Below are positions 34,498 to 46,000 of a stretch of DNA of 64,000 bases, piece by piece. Position numbers and translations under genes: made by a program. This stretch comes from Hofstenia miamia (Eukaryota; Xenacoelomorpha; Acoela; Hofsteniidae): assembly GCA_900660155.1 (NCBI GenBank), contig CABFPE010000242.1:949455-1013454 (forward strand). The letters are read 5' to 3'. The notes below the pieces were generated by a model that saw nothing but the letters and a program-made list of their open reading frames with translations, did not search any database and was not told where the DNA came from. Every line of letters starts with the position of its first letter. Position 1 is the first letter of the stretch.

Positions 34498-35962
34498 ATA
34501 TATGATGCTTATGGCTTTATGGATAATTACACTAAGATCGTCCTCAGGGTTGCACTTGAGCTCAAGGCAACTTTGGATGTTAGGTGGGAAGCCTCAGCAG
34601 ATATACAAAGAAGGTCATGCTTTGAATACTCAGGGGTGAGTTTACTTAGACAAAACAGCCTTTCAATTTGTGTGATGTTTTGTAGCATCTGCTACCAAGT
34701 GTTGATGTAGGTTAAATGATTCTTTAAATTATTGTTCCCTGTTCTACACAGGTAGGGATGTACACATATTAGCTATTTGTTGTATGCATTTCCATTAACC
34801 TTTACTTAACTGAAATAACTGAATACTGTTTAGGTACTTTGCCATTATAGCTCTTCTCCATGATTTGTGTATCTGCATCACCTCACTTGTGTTTCCATTG
34901 NATGTGCAAATTCTGCTTGAGAAAATTGTTTCCCAAAATTATGTCATATGGAAGTGGTTGACTGCAAGTATTGATGACAATTAGATCAACAACAAAAAGT
35001 TCCTGCTGAATGCATAACTCTAAGTTCTGTATGCAACCTTTGAGTGGGAGAGAATTTCCAGAGGCATTCAGCAGACGCACAGTAGACAGAAGTAGGTAAT
35101 TCCATGACAGGCACAGCTTAGAACAACAGGAATCTATGATGATCAAGGCTGAGGCCCTGGTATTGATGGTGACATTTACCAGAGATCCATTTATATTGAC
35201 TGGGTTTACATTAGTATGCAACAGCAATGTGATGACTAGAACATTTTGCACATGTTTTCTAGGAGGCAGCACTCCAACTAGTTTGACTGGGTAGCTAAGC
35301 CAACAGGTGACTCAAGAGAACACTCCTGGTCTCCAGGTTCATTGATGATGAACCCCTTGCCATCAGCAACTAGGCAAATAACTGCATGGCACTGAGATTT
35401 AGTGTGCCCTTTCTGACCACAACAGAAACAATCAGTATGCTCAAGTTCTATCTTTACAGTAGAAGTGATGGTGCTCAAAGAGGTGGGAGGCTTTGGTGAA
35501 GAAGAACTAGCTTTCAGGTCTCCAGAGTCCTTATCAATATGAGTAGTATTATGCAGCATATATATGATGCTTATGGCTTTATGGATAATTACACTAAGAT
35601 CGTCCTCAGGGTTGCACTTGAGCTCAAGGCAACTTTGGATGTTAGGTGGGAAGCCTCAGCAGATATACAAAGAAGGTCATGCTTTGAATACTCAGGGGTG
35701 AGTTTACTTAGACAAAACAGCCTTTCAATTTGTGTGATGTTTTGTAGCATCTGCTACCAAGTGTTGATGTAGGTTAAATGATTCTTTAAATTATTGTTCC
35801 CTGTTCTACACAGGTAGGGATGTACACATATTAGCTATTTGTTGTATGCATTTCCATTAACCTTTACTTAACTGAAATAACTGAATACTGTTTAGGTACT
35901 TTGCCATTATAGCTCTTCTCCATGATTTGTGTATCTGCATCACCTCACTTGTGTTTCCATTG
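33840..35962. repeat. Exact 1,061-bp direct duplication around a single N (assembly join)
   Basis: Sequence 33,840-34,900 recurs at 34,902-35,962, with the single N at 34,901 exactly between the copies. The first copy ends at the N and the second begins there, as expected of two overlapping contig ends joined without merging. Confidence 0.9.
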
Positions 35963-36867
35963 CTGAAGTAGGTAGCTCCCAAACTCAACTCAACAAAGTT
36001 CTTATGTGTTCCCTATCCTAACTCAGTGTAGATCTCAATGCTAATTGTAACTGACTTAAACTCAATTTGTATTGTGTATTTATGTCACTTTGCAACCTTG
36101 CAATGTCACTAGCTGCTTAATAATTATAACTTTAGCCATTACCAAAAACTATTGGCTTTAGATAAGTTAATTAAAATAAGTTACATAATAACTTGCAGGT
36201 TCCTACCTTACATTTAAATAACATAATACATGCTCAGTCTTTTTATTNGTCTATTATAGGTCAGCTAAATCTATGAGATAAAATATGTATAACCTATGTT
36301 AGGCTATCCAGCCCTTTTTTACTGATGTTGATTATTGGTTACATGTAAATGATCAAATCAATAGCCAGCTAAATGTAAAAAAACTCCTATTCATATACCT
36401 AACATAAATGCAGGTTCATGTTTTGGATCAAGGACCCTTGAGTCACTCCTGATATGTGCCCAAACCACTACTACTGCATTTACCATTTAGCTTGACATTC
36501 TGTATAAATAAGCAAACTAATATAAAATCTAAAGATAAGATTTTCGAAGAATTTACTTCAACAATTTCCAAAATGATTTCTCACCTATTTGTAGTTAGCT
36601 TTCAAAAAGTACCTGTCATTCAAAATTCAAATTTGTATCATTTCCCAAAATGGCTAAAAATAATGGAAGTGAATTCGCCCCTTTGTTTGGTCAAAATTTG
36701 ACAACAAGTACTAATTTGCTATGTTATTACTTTGTTGCATTTACAAAGATAATCTGATAATTAAACTTAAATTGTTTCTAATTAACAATCATAATTTGAT
36801 CTTAGTTTCAACTAATCATCTGATCTTCTTTCATAATTAGCAGCATTATGCTTTGGATTATGCTACA
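35790..36867 (+). repeat. Repeat R, diverged copy inside element G1
   Basis: Resembles the reverse complement of 39,090-40,302 over most of its length (shared GACCCTTGAGTC-like, TATAAATAA-like and AAAATGGCTAAAAATAATGG stretches) and ends GGATTATGCTACA at 36,867. The left boundary is uncertain. It separates the gag and zinc-knuckle parts of G1. A single N lies at 36,247. Confidence 0.6.
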
Positions 36868-37771
36868 GCATGTGTGAACGTCATCACCTTTTTTGAACTA
36901 GAGATCACAAAGTAATGTTTTGTACTGATGTTTGATATGGGGGGCTTGTAATGTTCCTTGAAATATCCAATAAGAAGCAGGTAACTAGTGTTCACATCTT
37001 GATCTAACATCATGTACTGATTGTACATGATACCTTGAAGGTAGGTGAGAATTTGAGCAATGGTGGCATCTTGACTAGCTTTGTACTGCTGCATGGTTAA
37101 CCTGAAGAGAAAAAACCACTCTTCAAAAGATTGAGAAATTTCATCAATCTTTCCAGTGAATTTAGGCAATATTGAATGATGATTGAATAAATTAGTAGTA
37201 TTAGCTCCAGCAGGAGTCATAGGTAGAATTGATTGAGTAAAGCAAGGGCCACTCTTAAAAGCAGAGGTGGAAAGATCACATGGCTGTGATGGAGTAGATG
37301 GAGTCATACCAGTAAGGGTAATACAGTTACTTGTGGGTGGCAGAGGTGAAATGGTCACACTCAGCACAGATCAAATAGTGGCAGCAATTGTGGTTAGCTT
37401 GGGAGGCTGAGTCAAGACTGACTGCATCAAATTCGGCTCTCCATTTGTAAAAGAAGTAAAAGGGTAACAAATTGCAGTGTAATTGGTGTGGAAGTAGAGA
37501 CAATGGGGCTGCTCAGAAGGCGAGCAGAAATCATTTCAGAGATTTGCTCTGAAAGACATTTAGAGAAATTGTCCAAGGCATCCTGGAGAACACTGTGAGT
37601 GATGTACTCTGAAGGGCTTGACTGGGGAGGTAATGAGCAAGGCAGGGCACTCTGGCACAGTAGAGAAATAGGCAAAAGCATTGCCAAGGTCTGGAGTTGG
37701 ATCTCCAGAGCATTAATCAAATCAATGAAACAACTCTCCCTCAGTTGGGCCTCTTGAGCATGCTCTTGCAT
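36858..37771 (-). pseudogene. gag region of element G1
   Basis: Minus-strand open stretches (37,771-37,427 and 37,367-36,858) are Ser/Thr/Pro-rich and then carry a Ty3-type gag segment: SILPKFTGKIDEISQSFEEW followed by a helix-rich part with ILTYLQGIMYNQYMMLD. The same gag core is recognisable at 45,221-45,595. Broken copy. Confidence 0.75.
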
Positions 37772-37789
37772 TTCAGCTTGAAGTGAATC

Positions 37790-38500
37790 TAAGTGTTGCT
37801 CACAAGCAAGGCATCAACTAGTTTCTTTGGCCAAGGCATTGTGAAGTTGATCAATTTCAGAATTCTGAGGGTTCAGAGTCAGTGGAGTCTGTGGGCAAAT
37901 AAAGTAGGGATTAAACAACAAGGGAGAAGTAATAGAACTAATTCCAATGGTTTGAGGAGCAACATTCAGGCTGCTAAAGCTCACACAGGGGAGACCCTGA
38001 GTGGGAGTCCCATTATGAGAAAAAACACTAAACTCTATTTAGCAAAAAGAAACAACAAGAATAACAGCAAGAAAAATTCAGAAAACAATTCAAACAATCT
38101 GTGAGGGATTCCAACCAGGTTCAGAGAAACAAAATCTAATAACAGTAACAGCACAGTGTAGGCTACAGTATTAATTCTAAATTCTAAAAGAACAAGACTA
38201 TAACAAAGTAACAACCAAAACAATTAAGAATGACATTGGGTGCTCAGTGACAGCTCCAAAAGCACAGAACTGCAGTAAAAATAACATAAGAAGCAAAGTT
38301 ATGCATTGATTTGTAGTGTAGTCAATTCACAGCCAGGGGAAATCCATCCCAGCTTGCTCACACTAAAGAGAAAGAACAAAACCAAGTACTATATAGAAAC
38401 AGTAACACCTCAGCACAATCACCAGGCAGAAAATCAGATGACCACTTTGGTAACTTCAACAGAATAGAGTAGAGAGTTTAACTGACACCCTAATTTGTCC
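37790..38500 (-). other. Leader region of element G1
   Basis: Untranslated leader between the primer site and gag on the minus strand. It contains a short hydrophobic open stretch (38,223-38,035) at the position where element G2 also has one. Confidence 0.5.
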
Positions 38501-38503
38501 AGC

Positions 38504-38521
38504 ATCACGTCAGGGTCACCA
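38504..38521 (-). other. Primer-binding site of element G1, tRNA-Trp type
   Basis: TGGTGACCCTGACGTGAT on the minus strand directly follows the 5' LTR. It is complementary to the 3' end of animal tRNA-Trp (…ATCACGTCGGGGTCACCA) with one mismatch. Confidence 0.75.
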
Positions 38522-39084
38522 TGTAGAATCATGGGGAGCTCTGGTTACTCTAGCAGTACTGGGTAACTCAAGAGTTTAGATCAAAGGTTGCAAAGTCTAC
38601 CATAGCAGAGAGTGACCCACATTCCAACAGAACAGTTACATTGGTGGTTCACTGATTTTGCCTAACAAATATAGAAATTCCATTCCAAAAAGAACTCCAG
38701 CAGTGACCAATTCACCCAGCATCATGCCAAAGCCAAATCCTCTAAGCCATCCTTACTTGCCAAGGTGCTAATTGTGTGTCTCAAGTATTAATTTCTAGCT
38801 CAATAAACAATTTATCTCAGAGTTCTCTTATCTCAGCTGATGTAAATAAATAAGAAATAACAGGCACAATAACAGGCTGTGCATTCACATTCACCAACAG
38901 TATAGTATATTTGCAAGGTGTTAATTTAAGTGCGTGTACAAACAGATTGAATAAAAGATGTTATTCCCTACACATAACCATAACCTAAAGTGGCCACAAT
39001 TTGGGCTGTCACTGTTAAAGAGCTATTTGTCACCCTAGACCCAGTGCAGTTTCCTCCTGAATTGTCTCTGGATCTTAAACAACA
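38522..39084 (-). repeat. 5' LTR of element G1
   Basis: Matches 26,693-27,246, begins TGTAGAATCATGGGG and ends AACAACA on the plus strand. It abuts the primer site on its internal side and repeat R on its outer side. Confidence 0.85.
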
Positions 39085-39089
39085 GTTAT

Positions 39090-40302
39090 TGTAGCATCAT
39101 CCAAATGAAATCAGAAATAAGCTGCAAACGTCGCAAGAAGAGATTAAGATAGAAAAGAAGTTGATTAAAAATATTGTAATTAAATCAATTGTTATTATTT
39201 CAGATTTATTTGTAAAATGCAACTAAGAAACAACATGTGTCAAAAAAGAGATATTTGTGTCTGTCAATAAAAATACTTTTGACTAAATGACGCTTACATT
39301 AATTTTTAGCTGCCATCTTGGCAGAAAGTTTAAATTTGAATTGACAGGTACTTCTTTTGGAAATACTATAAATAGATTAAAACACTGTAAGAAGTTGATA
39401 AAGAATTTTACTTAGAATTCTTATTTTATTTTCTCATTAACAGTTTGATTATTTAATATCATGTCAAGCTAATCAAGCAGTGTTTAGTAGTGGTCTGGAT
39501 ACATCACAGGGAATGATTCTAGGGTCTCTGTGCCAGATCATGAAAGTGCACATAGGTTAGGTGTAGGGGTTTTCTCTCAATTAGCTGACTAGCATTTAAC
39601 TTCTACATGCATTTGATAATTAATTATCACCAAATGGTTGGATTACCAAACCTTAGGATCTATCTTAATACTATTTTAGATCCAAATCAATGACCCATAA
39701 TTGACTGATAAAGTGACCACACATGTAGTAAATTATAAATGTATGTTAGGAAGTTGTTCAAAGAGAATTTATTTAAATAAGCCAATATATTTCAGTAATG
39801 GCTACATGTAATATTTAACAAACAACTAGTAACAATTCAGGTTGCAATTAGATATAACACTTTCACACAATAGAGTTTAAGTCAAGTTGTGTTGTGTTTT
39901 GAGTAAGCACTGAGCTAATGTAGGGTACACGTAAGCTATCTTGACTGAGCTGAGAAGTGGCACTCAAGCATCAGATGGAATGGTGAAATTGGATGTGGAG
40001 ATCTGCTTCAGGCAGATGCCCATTAGGAGATGGTTATAGAGGTTACCACATGGCTTCGTCACCTAAAAAGTGAGCAGTAAATTCTAGGCTACATAAGTTA
40101 ACAGAAGAAACTAGTCAAGCAGTAACAACAAGTAAATCCTTACCCACAATAACACAGCTAATGTTATAAAGTAACAGTAGATAAACAGTGATAATGCCTG
40201 GTAGAGGATATTACAATATCTATTAGTTATTATTGAAACTTCACTAAATAAATTTGTTTAATATGTTAGTTAATCAATAGTGGTTTTTGTGGATGGGTTA
40301 AC
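39090..40302 (-). repeat. Repeat R, copy next to the 5' LTR of G1
   Basis: About 1.2 kb starting TGTAGCATCATCC on the plus strand, with a TATAAATAG box near 39,369. Related copies are at 46,115-47,323 (same orientation) and at 35,790-36,867 and 60,580-61,327 (inverted). The TG start, TATA box and association with gypsy pieces suggest a long LTR or the 3' untranslated region of a related element; this is inference. Confidence 0.6.
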
Positions 40303-40498
40303 TAAATATGTTATTAATTTCTTATAAACTAAAAATGCACATACACTTGCTGTGGTGGAGTTTTCACATGAAGGCATCTTTTTTGTTCAAAGCAATTTAT
40401 AGCACTTTAATGTGGAGACATTCTTCAATTGATAAACCAAATAGTAGAAGGCAGAGCTAAATATGTTATTAATTTCTTATAAATTATAAATGCACATA

Positions 40499-41866
40499 CA
40501 GCTGCAGCCATAAATATAGCATAATTTGCAAATTGTGCCCATTTTCCTTTGGATTACAGTAAATCCCAATACCCATTTAAAACAAAGAAAAAATCTTACT
40601 GTGTTCAAAATCATTTTATTAAATAAACAGAAATTTGACAAAATTCAGTATTTTATTGACCCACCTTTGTTGGTGATTACAGCTGCAAGAGACTGTGGCA
40701 TTGAGTCAACCAGGTTTTGGCACATTTCCTTGGTAACTTCAGCACACCATACTTGCTTGATGTTGTTTTGCAAGTCATTCAGAGATGTTGAGTGCTTCAA
40801 AGCAACTTGTTTCTTCAGGTGATACCAACAATTCTCAATGACATTTAAGTTGGGTGAGTTTCATGGCCAAGACCCAATAACCTGAAGGTGTTCTTGGGAT
40901 AGCCAATTCTTGACCACTTTGGTCTGAAGGCAACGCACACCATCATGTTGGAAATAATCACAATTTTGCAGTTGCATGAAGAAGGGGAGTTTCTCTTTCA
41001 ATATATCCAGGTACATGGAGCCATTCACTGTCTTACCTTGTGGGATGAGCAAAAGTCCACCTCTTCCTTCAGCTGCAATGCAGCCCCACACCATGATTGT
41101 GGGTGAATGTTTAACCATCAGACACACATAACATTTGTTAAAATGCTCACCAGGTGAGTGCCAAATTCGTGGCTTCAAATTTTCAAACTGCCAAATGATC
41201 ATTGGAAAAAATTACTTTCCACCACTGTTTTACAGTCTAGTGCTGGTATTTCCTTGCAAAAGCCAAATGGTCCTTGATGTTTTTGCAACTAAGGATGGTT
41301 TTCATGCAGGATGGTAAGATTGTAACTTGCAATCAATCTGAAGTTGTTGGCGAATGGTTTGGCTGCTCAGGGAGATGGAGTTTGGCAATTTGGCTTCAAT
41401 CATTGTTGAACTTATACATGGGTCTTTGACTACCATGCATCAAATGATTCAGTCTGTTTGCTTTGATGATTTCTGTGGTCTTCCAGATTGCTTTTGAGGT
41501 TTAAAAGGTTTAATCTTGTGGTAGCATTGCAAAACTCAACACACAATTGACTGAGTGAGATGAAGATGAGTTGCTATTTTGCATTGTGTCATTCCTGTGT
41601 CCATGTAGGCAACAATTTGAGGTGCAGTTTTGCTTAAAATAGTCCTGCCTCTTGCCATCTTGGATCATTAATGAATGCAGAAGTCTCCTAATTTCCAGTT
41701 GTTATTGATATCTTCAGCTCAATTCATTGTATTTGAAATTTGAAAACCAATTAACTTCAAATACCAAGCCATCTCATTTCATTGAACTTGTCAACGTTAT
41801 GCTTCTGTATAATAGAACAATAGGGAGCATAGCTATTGAAATATGCTATATTTTTGGCCGCAGCTG
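40499..41866 (-). mobile_element. Tc1-like DNA transposon
   Basis: Inverted ends CAGCTGCAGCCATAAATATA (left) and the near complement ending TTTTTGGCCGCAGCTG (right), each flanked by TA (40,497-40,498 and 41,867-41,868), the Tc1/mariner target duplication. Length 1,368 bp and a transposase on the minus strand fit a full-length, non-functional copy. Confidence 0.9.
40645..41658 (-). pseudogene. Tc1-like transposase, interrupted
   Basis: The frame starts MARGRTILSKTAPQIVAYMD at 41,658 with the N-terminal helix-turn-helix region, has the core HSPTIMVWGCIAAEGRGGL and FQHDGVRCLQTK (second catalytic Asp) and the third acidic residue in SPNLNVIENCW, and ends GGSIKY before a stop at 40,647-40,645. 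The expected length of ~338 codons is typical. Several in-frame stops lie in the N-terminal half (for example after QSIVC), and the first-Asp region reads FSNDH, so it is dead. Confidence 0.85.
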
Positions 41867-42489
41867 TACACTTGTTGTGGTGGAATTTTCACATGGAGGC
41901 ATCTTTTTTGTTCAAAACAATTTATAGCACTTTAACATGGAGACATTCTTCAATTGATAAACAAAATAGTAGAAGACAGCTAAATATGTTATTAATTTCT
42001 TATAAATTAAAAATGCACATCTGTTTTTTGTGGAGGCATTTACATAGAGGGGCATCTTTTTCATTCAATACAATTGGACATTGTAAAATGGTGATAGATG
42101 ACGCTAAATATTTGTGTTAATTGATTATATGTGAAAAATGATTATACTTTTGTTTTGGTGGAGTTCAGCATAGAGGTGTTTTTGTTCAATCAATAGACAG
42201 AGTATGATGAAATGACAGGAGGCAAAGCTAAATATTTCCATTAATTTCTTATATATTAAAATATACATACATTTGTTGTTGGAGGCATTTAAGTAGAGAG
42301 GCATCTTTTTCATTCAATACAACTGGACATTGTAAAATGGTGATAGATGAAGCTAAATATTTTTCTTAATTTATTATATGTGAAAAACAATTATATTTTT
42401 GTTATGGTGGAGTTCAGCATAGAGGCGTAATTACTCTTATTATACATTAAAATGGTCATATGCTTTTGCTGTGGTGGAAATTTAACAGA

Positions 42490-42760
42490 GGTTTACTTTG
42501 CACAAACATAAAGATGAATAGATGGAAATGCATTGTGTGGAAACAATGAAAAATATTTACAACATCTAAGCATGTAAAACATTATTAACCATAAATTGAC
42601 CAATTCAATTTACCATATACAGAAACTTTTAGTGACTACAGAAGCACTATCACAGATCTAGGGAATAATTATTAAATTTGTGTGTAAAATAATTTTCATA
42701 TACCTAAATGAGGTCACTTGCTGCTACTGCTTGTAGATGATTCATTTATAGGGCATTTAA
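42490..42760. other. Short stretch without recognised feature
   Basis: AT-rich sequence between the satellite array and the Polinton fragment; nothing recognisable was seen. Confidence 0.4.
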
Positions 42761-43707
42761 TTGAAGATTGTGGAATATCTAAATATAAAATTAGTAAAAT
42801 ACATGTAAATTTGGTCTATACCTTTATGACCATATGACAAACTTTGGTAATGATCCACCAGATGTCTATTATCATTGTAGGGTGTTAGCACCACTTTGTT
42901 CATCCTCTCAATAGAGATATTGTGGTTATGACTGTGAATCATTACAATTTCTAGCTGCAGAATTTCTTTGCCATCCAAAATGCATTTGAAGATGTCGAAA
43001 TTCATGGTCTTTTTCACAACCCCTGCAACCCCTTTTGCACTAGATTTAAGGTTGACACCCCACTATTTGCACATATATATTAGACAGAATACATTTTTGA
43101 TTTTAATGCCACCATCTATGTTAGTATTCTGCCTGCCAGCTCATCCTTCACCTTTAAATAAGTTTTCTTATTTGCCTCACTAAACAATGGTGCATCTTTT
43201 GGATAATTTGAGAAGTCAAAATGGCTGGCTATTGCTGGCAATTCAGCATTTAAATTTTTGCTGTTTATTTTATACAGGAGAAAGTCCATGGTGCTGTATA
43301 ATAGAGAAATTTGATTCTTAAATGCCTCCTTCATACATGATAGTGGAATCAAAACATTTGTAATTTGGACACATCTAAAATAGTTTGACCAATATAATTT
43401 CATTTTGTCCACTTGATCTCTTTATGACATAGCATGACCTGCTCTAGATTTTCGGAAATTTATTGAATGACTTAAATTCAGGTTTCTTAATTAATTTTTC
43501 AGCAGCCTCCTGATCACAGACAAACTTGACTATGAACCATTTTCTGAGAGATTCCATAGTCTTCCCAAATACTGTGTTTGACATTAATTTATAAAAATTA
43601 TTTTCAAAGTCATTCTTGGCAGCTTCTCTCTTCATTGTGCTTAAATCAATGTAGGGCTTTAAAAATTGTAATTGCTGGAACTCCAATGCTTTTTGGAATT
43701 TTGTCAC
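42757..43707 (-). pseudogene. Polinton (Maverick) DNA polymerase B fragment, fossil
   Basis: The minus strand encodes the C-terminal third of a protein-primed family-B DNA polymerase of Polinton type: QQLQFLKPYIDLSTMKREAA, KLMSNTVFGKTMESLRKW, a stretch around NYPKDAPLFSEANKKTYLK with KDELAGR, and the tail with IHSHNHNISIERMNK and SYGHKGI. No other Polinton gene (integrase, ATPase, capsid, protease) was found nearby. The fragment is broken in several places and looks old. Confidence 0.8.
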
Positions 43708-43739
43708 TTTTAGACCCTGTGCAATATAAAATTTAAGAA

Positions 43740-44064
43740 CTTCATAATGTAGAGTTATTGTATTTTGTATTTTACGTCAGTATGACGTCACTTTAACTGT
43801 TTTAACATTAGGTTGGTTCATTAGTTTGCTGTCCCCTTGATGGTGCTTATTATTTTATTGCTCAAATTGAATTTACAAGGGAACAAATGATTTAGTGTGA
43901 TTGAACTATGTTTACAACTCTTTTTTAAACAAAGGCAGGTAATAAACGCAATTTTTGTATAAAACTGAAAGACTTGTAGAGAGTGGTTAATAGATTTTAT
44001 CTACCCTCAACTACTGTTTTACCATTGTATTTTTCTTTTTCTATTATATTGATATGAAAATTAT
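43740..44064. other. No gene recognised
   Basis: AT-rich stretch between the Polinton fragment and an LTR start; no motif seen. Confidence 0.4.
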
Positions 44065-44187
44065 TGCTTAAGTTCGGCGACAATTTGGGAGTGCTTTCTC
44101 AAGCACAGGGCGACACGTAGCTCCTGGAGGTCTTTTAGACTATTCAGCCCAAATTGTGGACCCATTAGGTTATGTATATGGTTAGGC

Positions 44188-45187
44188 NNNNNNNNNNNNN
44201 NNNNNNNNNNNNNNNNNNNNNNNNNNNNNNNNNNNNNNNNNNNNNNNNNNNNNNNNNNNNNNNNNNNNNNNNNNNNNNNNNNNNNNNNNNNNNNNNNNNN
44301 NNNNNNNNNNNNNNNNNNNNNNNNNNNNNNNNNNNNNNNNNNNNNNNNNNNNNNNNNNNNNNNNNNNNNNNNNNNNNNNNNNNNNNNNNNNNNNNNNNNN
44401 NNNNNNNNNNNNNNNNNNNNNNNNNNNNNNNNNNNNNNNNNNNNNNNNNNNNNNNNNNNNNNNNNNNNNNNNNNNNNNNNNNNNNNNNNNNNNNNNNNNN
44501 NNNNNNNNNNNNNNNNNNNNNNNNNNNNNNNNNNNNNNNNNNNNNNNNNNNNNNNNNNNNNNNNNNNNNNNNNNNNNNNNNNNNNNNNNNNNNNNNNNNN
44601 NNNNNNNNNNNNNNNNNNNNNNNNNNNNNNNNNNNNNNNNNNNNNNNNNNNNNNNNNNNNNNNNNNNNNNNNNNNNNNNNNNNNNNNNNNNNNNNNNNNN
44701 NNNNNNNNNNNNNNNNNNNNNNNNNNNNNNNNNNNNNNNNNNNNNNNNNNNNNNNNNNNNNNNNNNNNNNNNNNNNNNNNNNNNNNNNNNNNNNNNNNNN
44801 NNNNNNNNNNNNNNNNNNNNNNNNNNNNNNNNNNNNNNNNNNNNNNNNNNNNNNNNNNNNNNNNNNNNNNNNNNNNNNNNNNNNNNNNNNNNNNNNNNNN
44901 NNNNNNNNNNNNNNNNNNNNNNNNNNNNNNNNNNNNNNNNNNNNNNNNNNNNNNNNNNNNNNNNNNNNNNNNNNNNNNNNNNNNNNNNNNNNNNNNNNNN
45001 NNNNNNNNNNNNNNNNNNNNNNNNNNNNNNNNNNNNNNNNNNNNNNNNNNNNNNNNNNNNNNNNNNNNNNNNNNNNNNNNNNNNNNNNNNNNNNNNNNNN
45101 NNNNNNNNNNNNNNNNNNNNNNNNNNNNNNNNNNNNNNNNNNNNNNNNNNNNNNNNNNNNNNNNNNNNNNNNNNNNNNNNNNNNNNN
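44188..45187. other. Assembly gap, 1,000 N
   Basis: Exactly 1,000 consecutive N, so probably a placeholder of unknown true length. Confidence 0.98.
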
Positions 45188-45220
45188 GAAGAAGAGAAAA
45201 GAAAAATCATCAATGAGATA

Positions 45221-46000
45221 ATGAGAGCAGTAACAAGTCAACTCACAATTAGTGAACAAATGACTAATCAAAAGAAACTGATGTACAAAGACTCAATGCT
45301 ACCAGAAAATAGTCATAGTGATACAATACCATGTAAGGCAACTCTGCCAAAATTTAATGGGAAAGTGGACAGCTACAATCCGACATTTCTGGAATGGCTG
45401 CAAATGTTCGAGATTACAATGGCGGAGAGAAAAGTGAACCAAAGGGCAGCAGCTGCAAGGTTCCCACTATATTTAACAGGGGCAGCCTCTCAACACTACT
45501 TACTCCTTGATGCAGATATGAAACGAAATTACAAACTACTAATCAGAGACTTCATAGATTACTACGAAAATGAAAGCTTTAAAAACCAATATTGAATCAT
45601 ACTAAGTACTACAAAAATGCGGAAGACAGATGATATCCGAAATTATACCCAACAGATAGAACGATTATTGACACTCACATCAAGGGAAAACACATATTCC
45701 AAGTATGACCTTTTTTCTTATATCTGCAAGGGTATGCCAGAGAACATTCATATGCAATTCAAGATTAAGTGTGATGTAGACGATAAACTGGAGAAAATGA
45801 TTAGGAAAGCCGTAGACATACAGGCAACAATAGAGAATAATGCTTGCATCTACAAAAAGGCAGTATGGAATAAAGAGAGGCCATTGGAATGGAGAAACAA
45901 CTACAAAATGCAGATAGGGAACACTAAGGTGTACAAGGAGAAGAAAGCAGAAAAATTCATCAATATAAAAAACAAGGATGGGAAATCCAAAAAGGGAATA
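45221..46000 (+). pseudogene. gag region of element G3
   Basis: KATLPKFNGKVDSYNPTFLE, then EITMAERKVNQRAAAARFPL and a HYLLLDADMKRNYKLLIRDF segment form a Ty3-type gag core; a lysine-rich part follows. Similar in layout to the G1 gag. Broken. Confidence 0.7.

Larger units (their letters stand above)
26693..39084 (-). mobile_element. Ty3/gypsy-type LTR retrotransposon fossil (element G1)
   Basis: Two LTRs in direct orientation enclose, in minus-strand order, a tRNA-Trp-type primer site, gag, a zinc knuckle, aspartic protease, reverse transcriptase, RNase H, integrase and a further ORF region. The order protease-RT-RNase H-integrase is that of Ty3/gypsy. The element is broken by many changes, is interrupted by a copy of repeat R between gag and the zinc knuckle, and is lengthened by an assembly duplication (34,902-35,962). 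By eye the LTRs agree at roughly nine positions in ten or better, which suggests an insertion of moderate age. No matching target-site duplication was found. Confidence 0.85.
40303..42490 (+). repeat. Satellite array, ~123-156 bp unit, split by a Tc1 element
   Basis: The unit contains TAAATAT(G/T)TTATTAATTTCTTATA, AAATGCACATACACTTG, TGGTGGA(G/A)TTTTCACATG and GGCATCTTTTTTGTTCAA. Unit starts fall at about 40,303, 40,459, 41,982, 42,105, 42,229 and 42,354. Taking out the Tc1 insertion leaves 153 bp between the second and third starts, so it was one continuous array before insertion. Confidence 0.8.
44065..46000 (+). mobile_element. Partial Ty3/gypsy element (G3): LTR start, gap, gag
   Basis: TGCTTAAGTTCGGCGACAAT at 44,065 resembles the start of the G1 LTR read on its own strand, and the following ~120 bp keep that similarity (AAATTGTGG, TTAGGTTATG). 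After the 1,000-N gap comes a plus-strand gag. The gag stops at a piece of G1-type LTR at about 46,000. Broken and incomplete. Confidence 0.65.

Noticed and set aside
38504-38521. tRNA-Trp gene
   Set aside because: Only the 18 nt complementary to the tRNA 3' end are present, next to an LTR; this is a primer-binding site and no cloverleaf follows.
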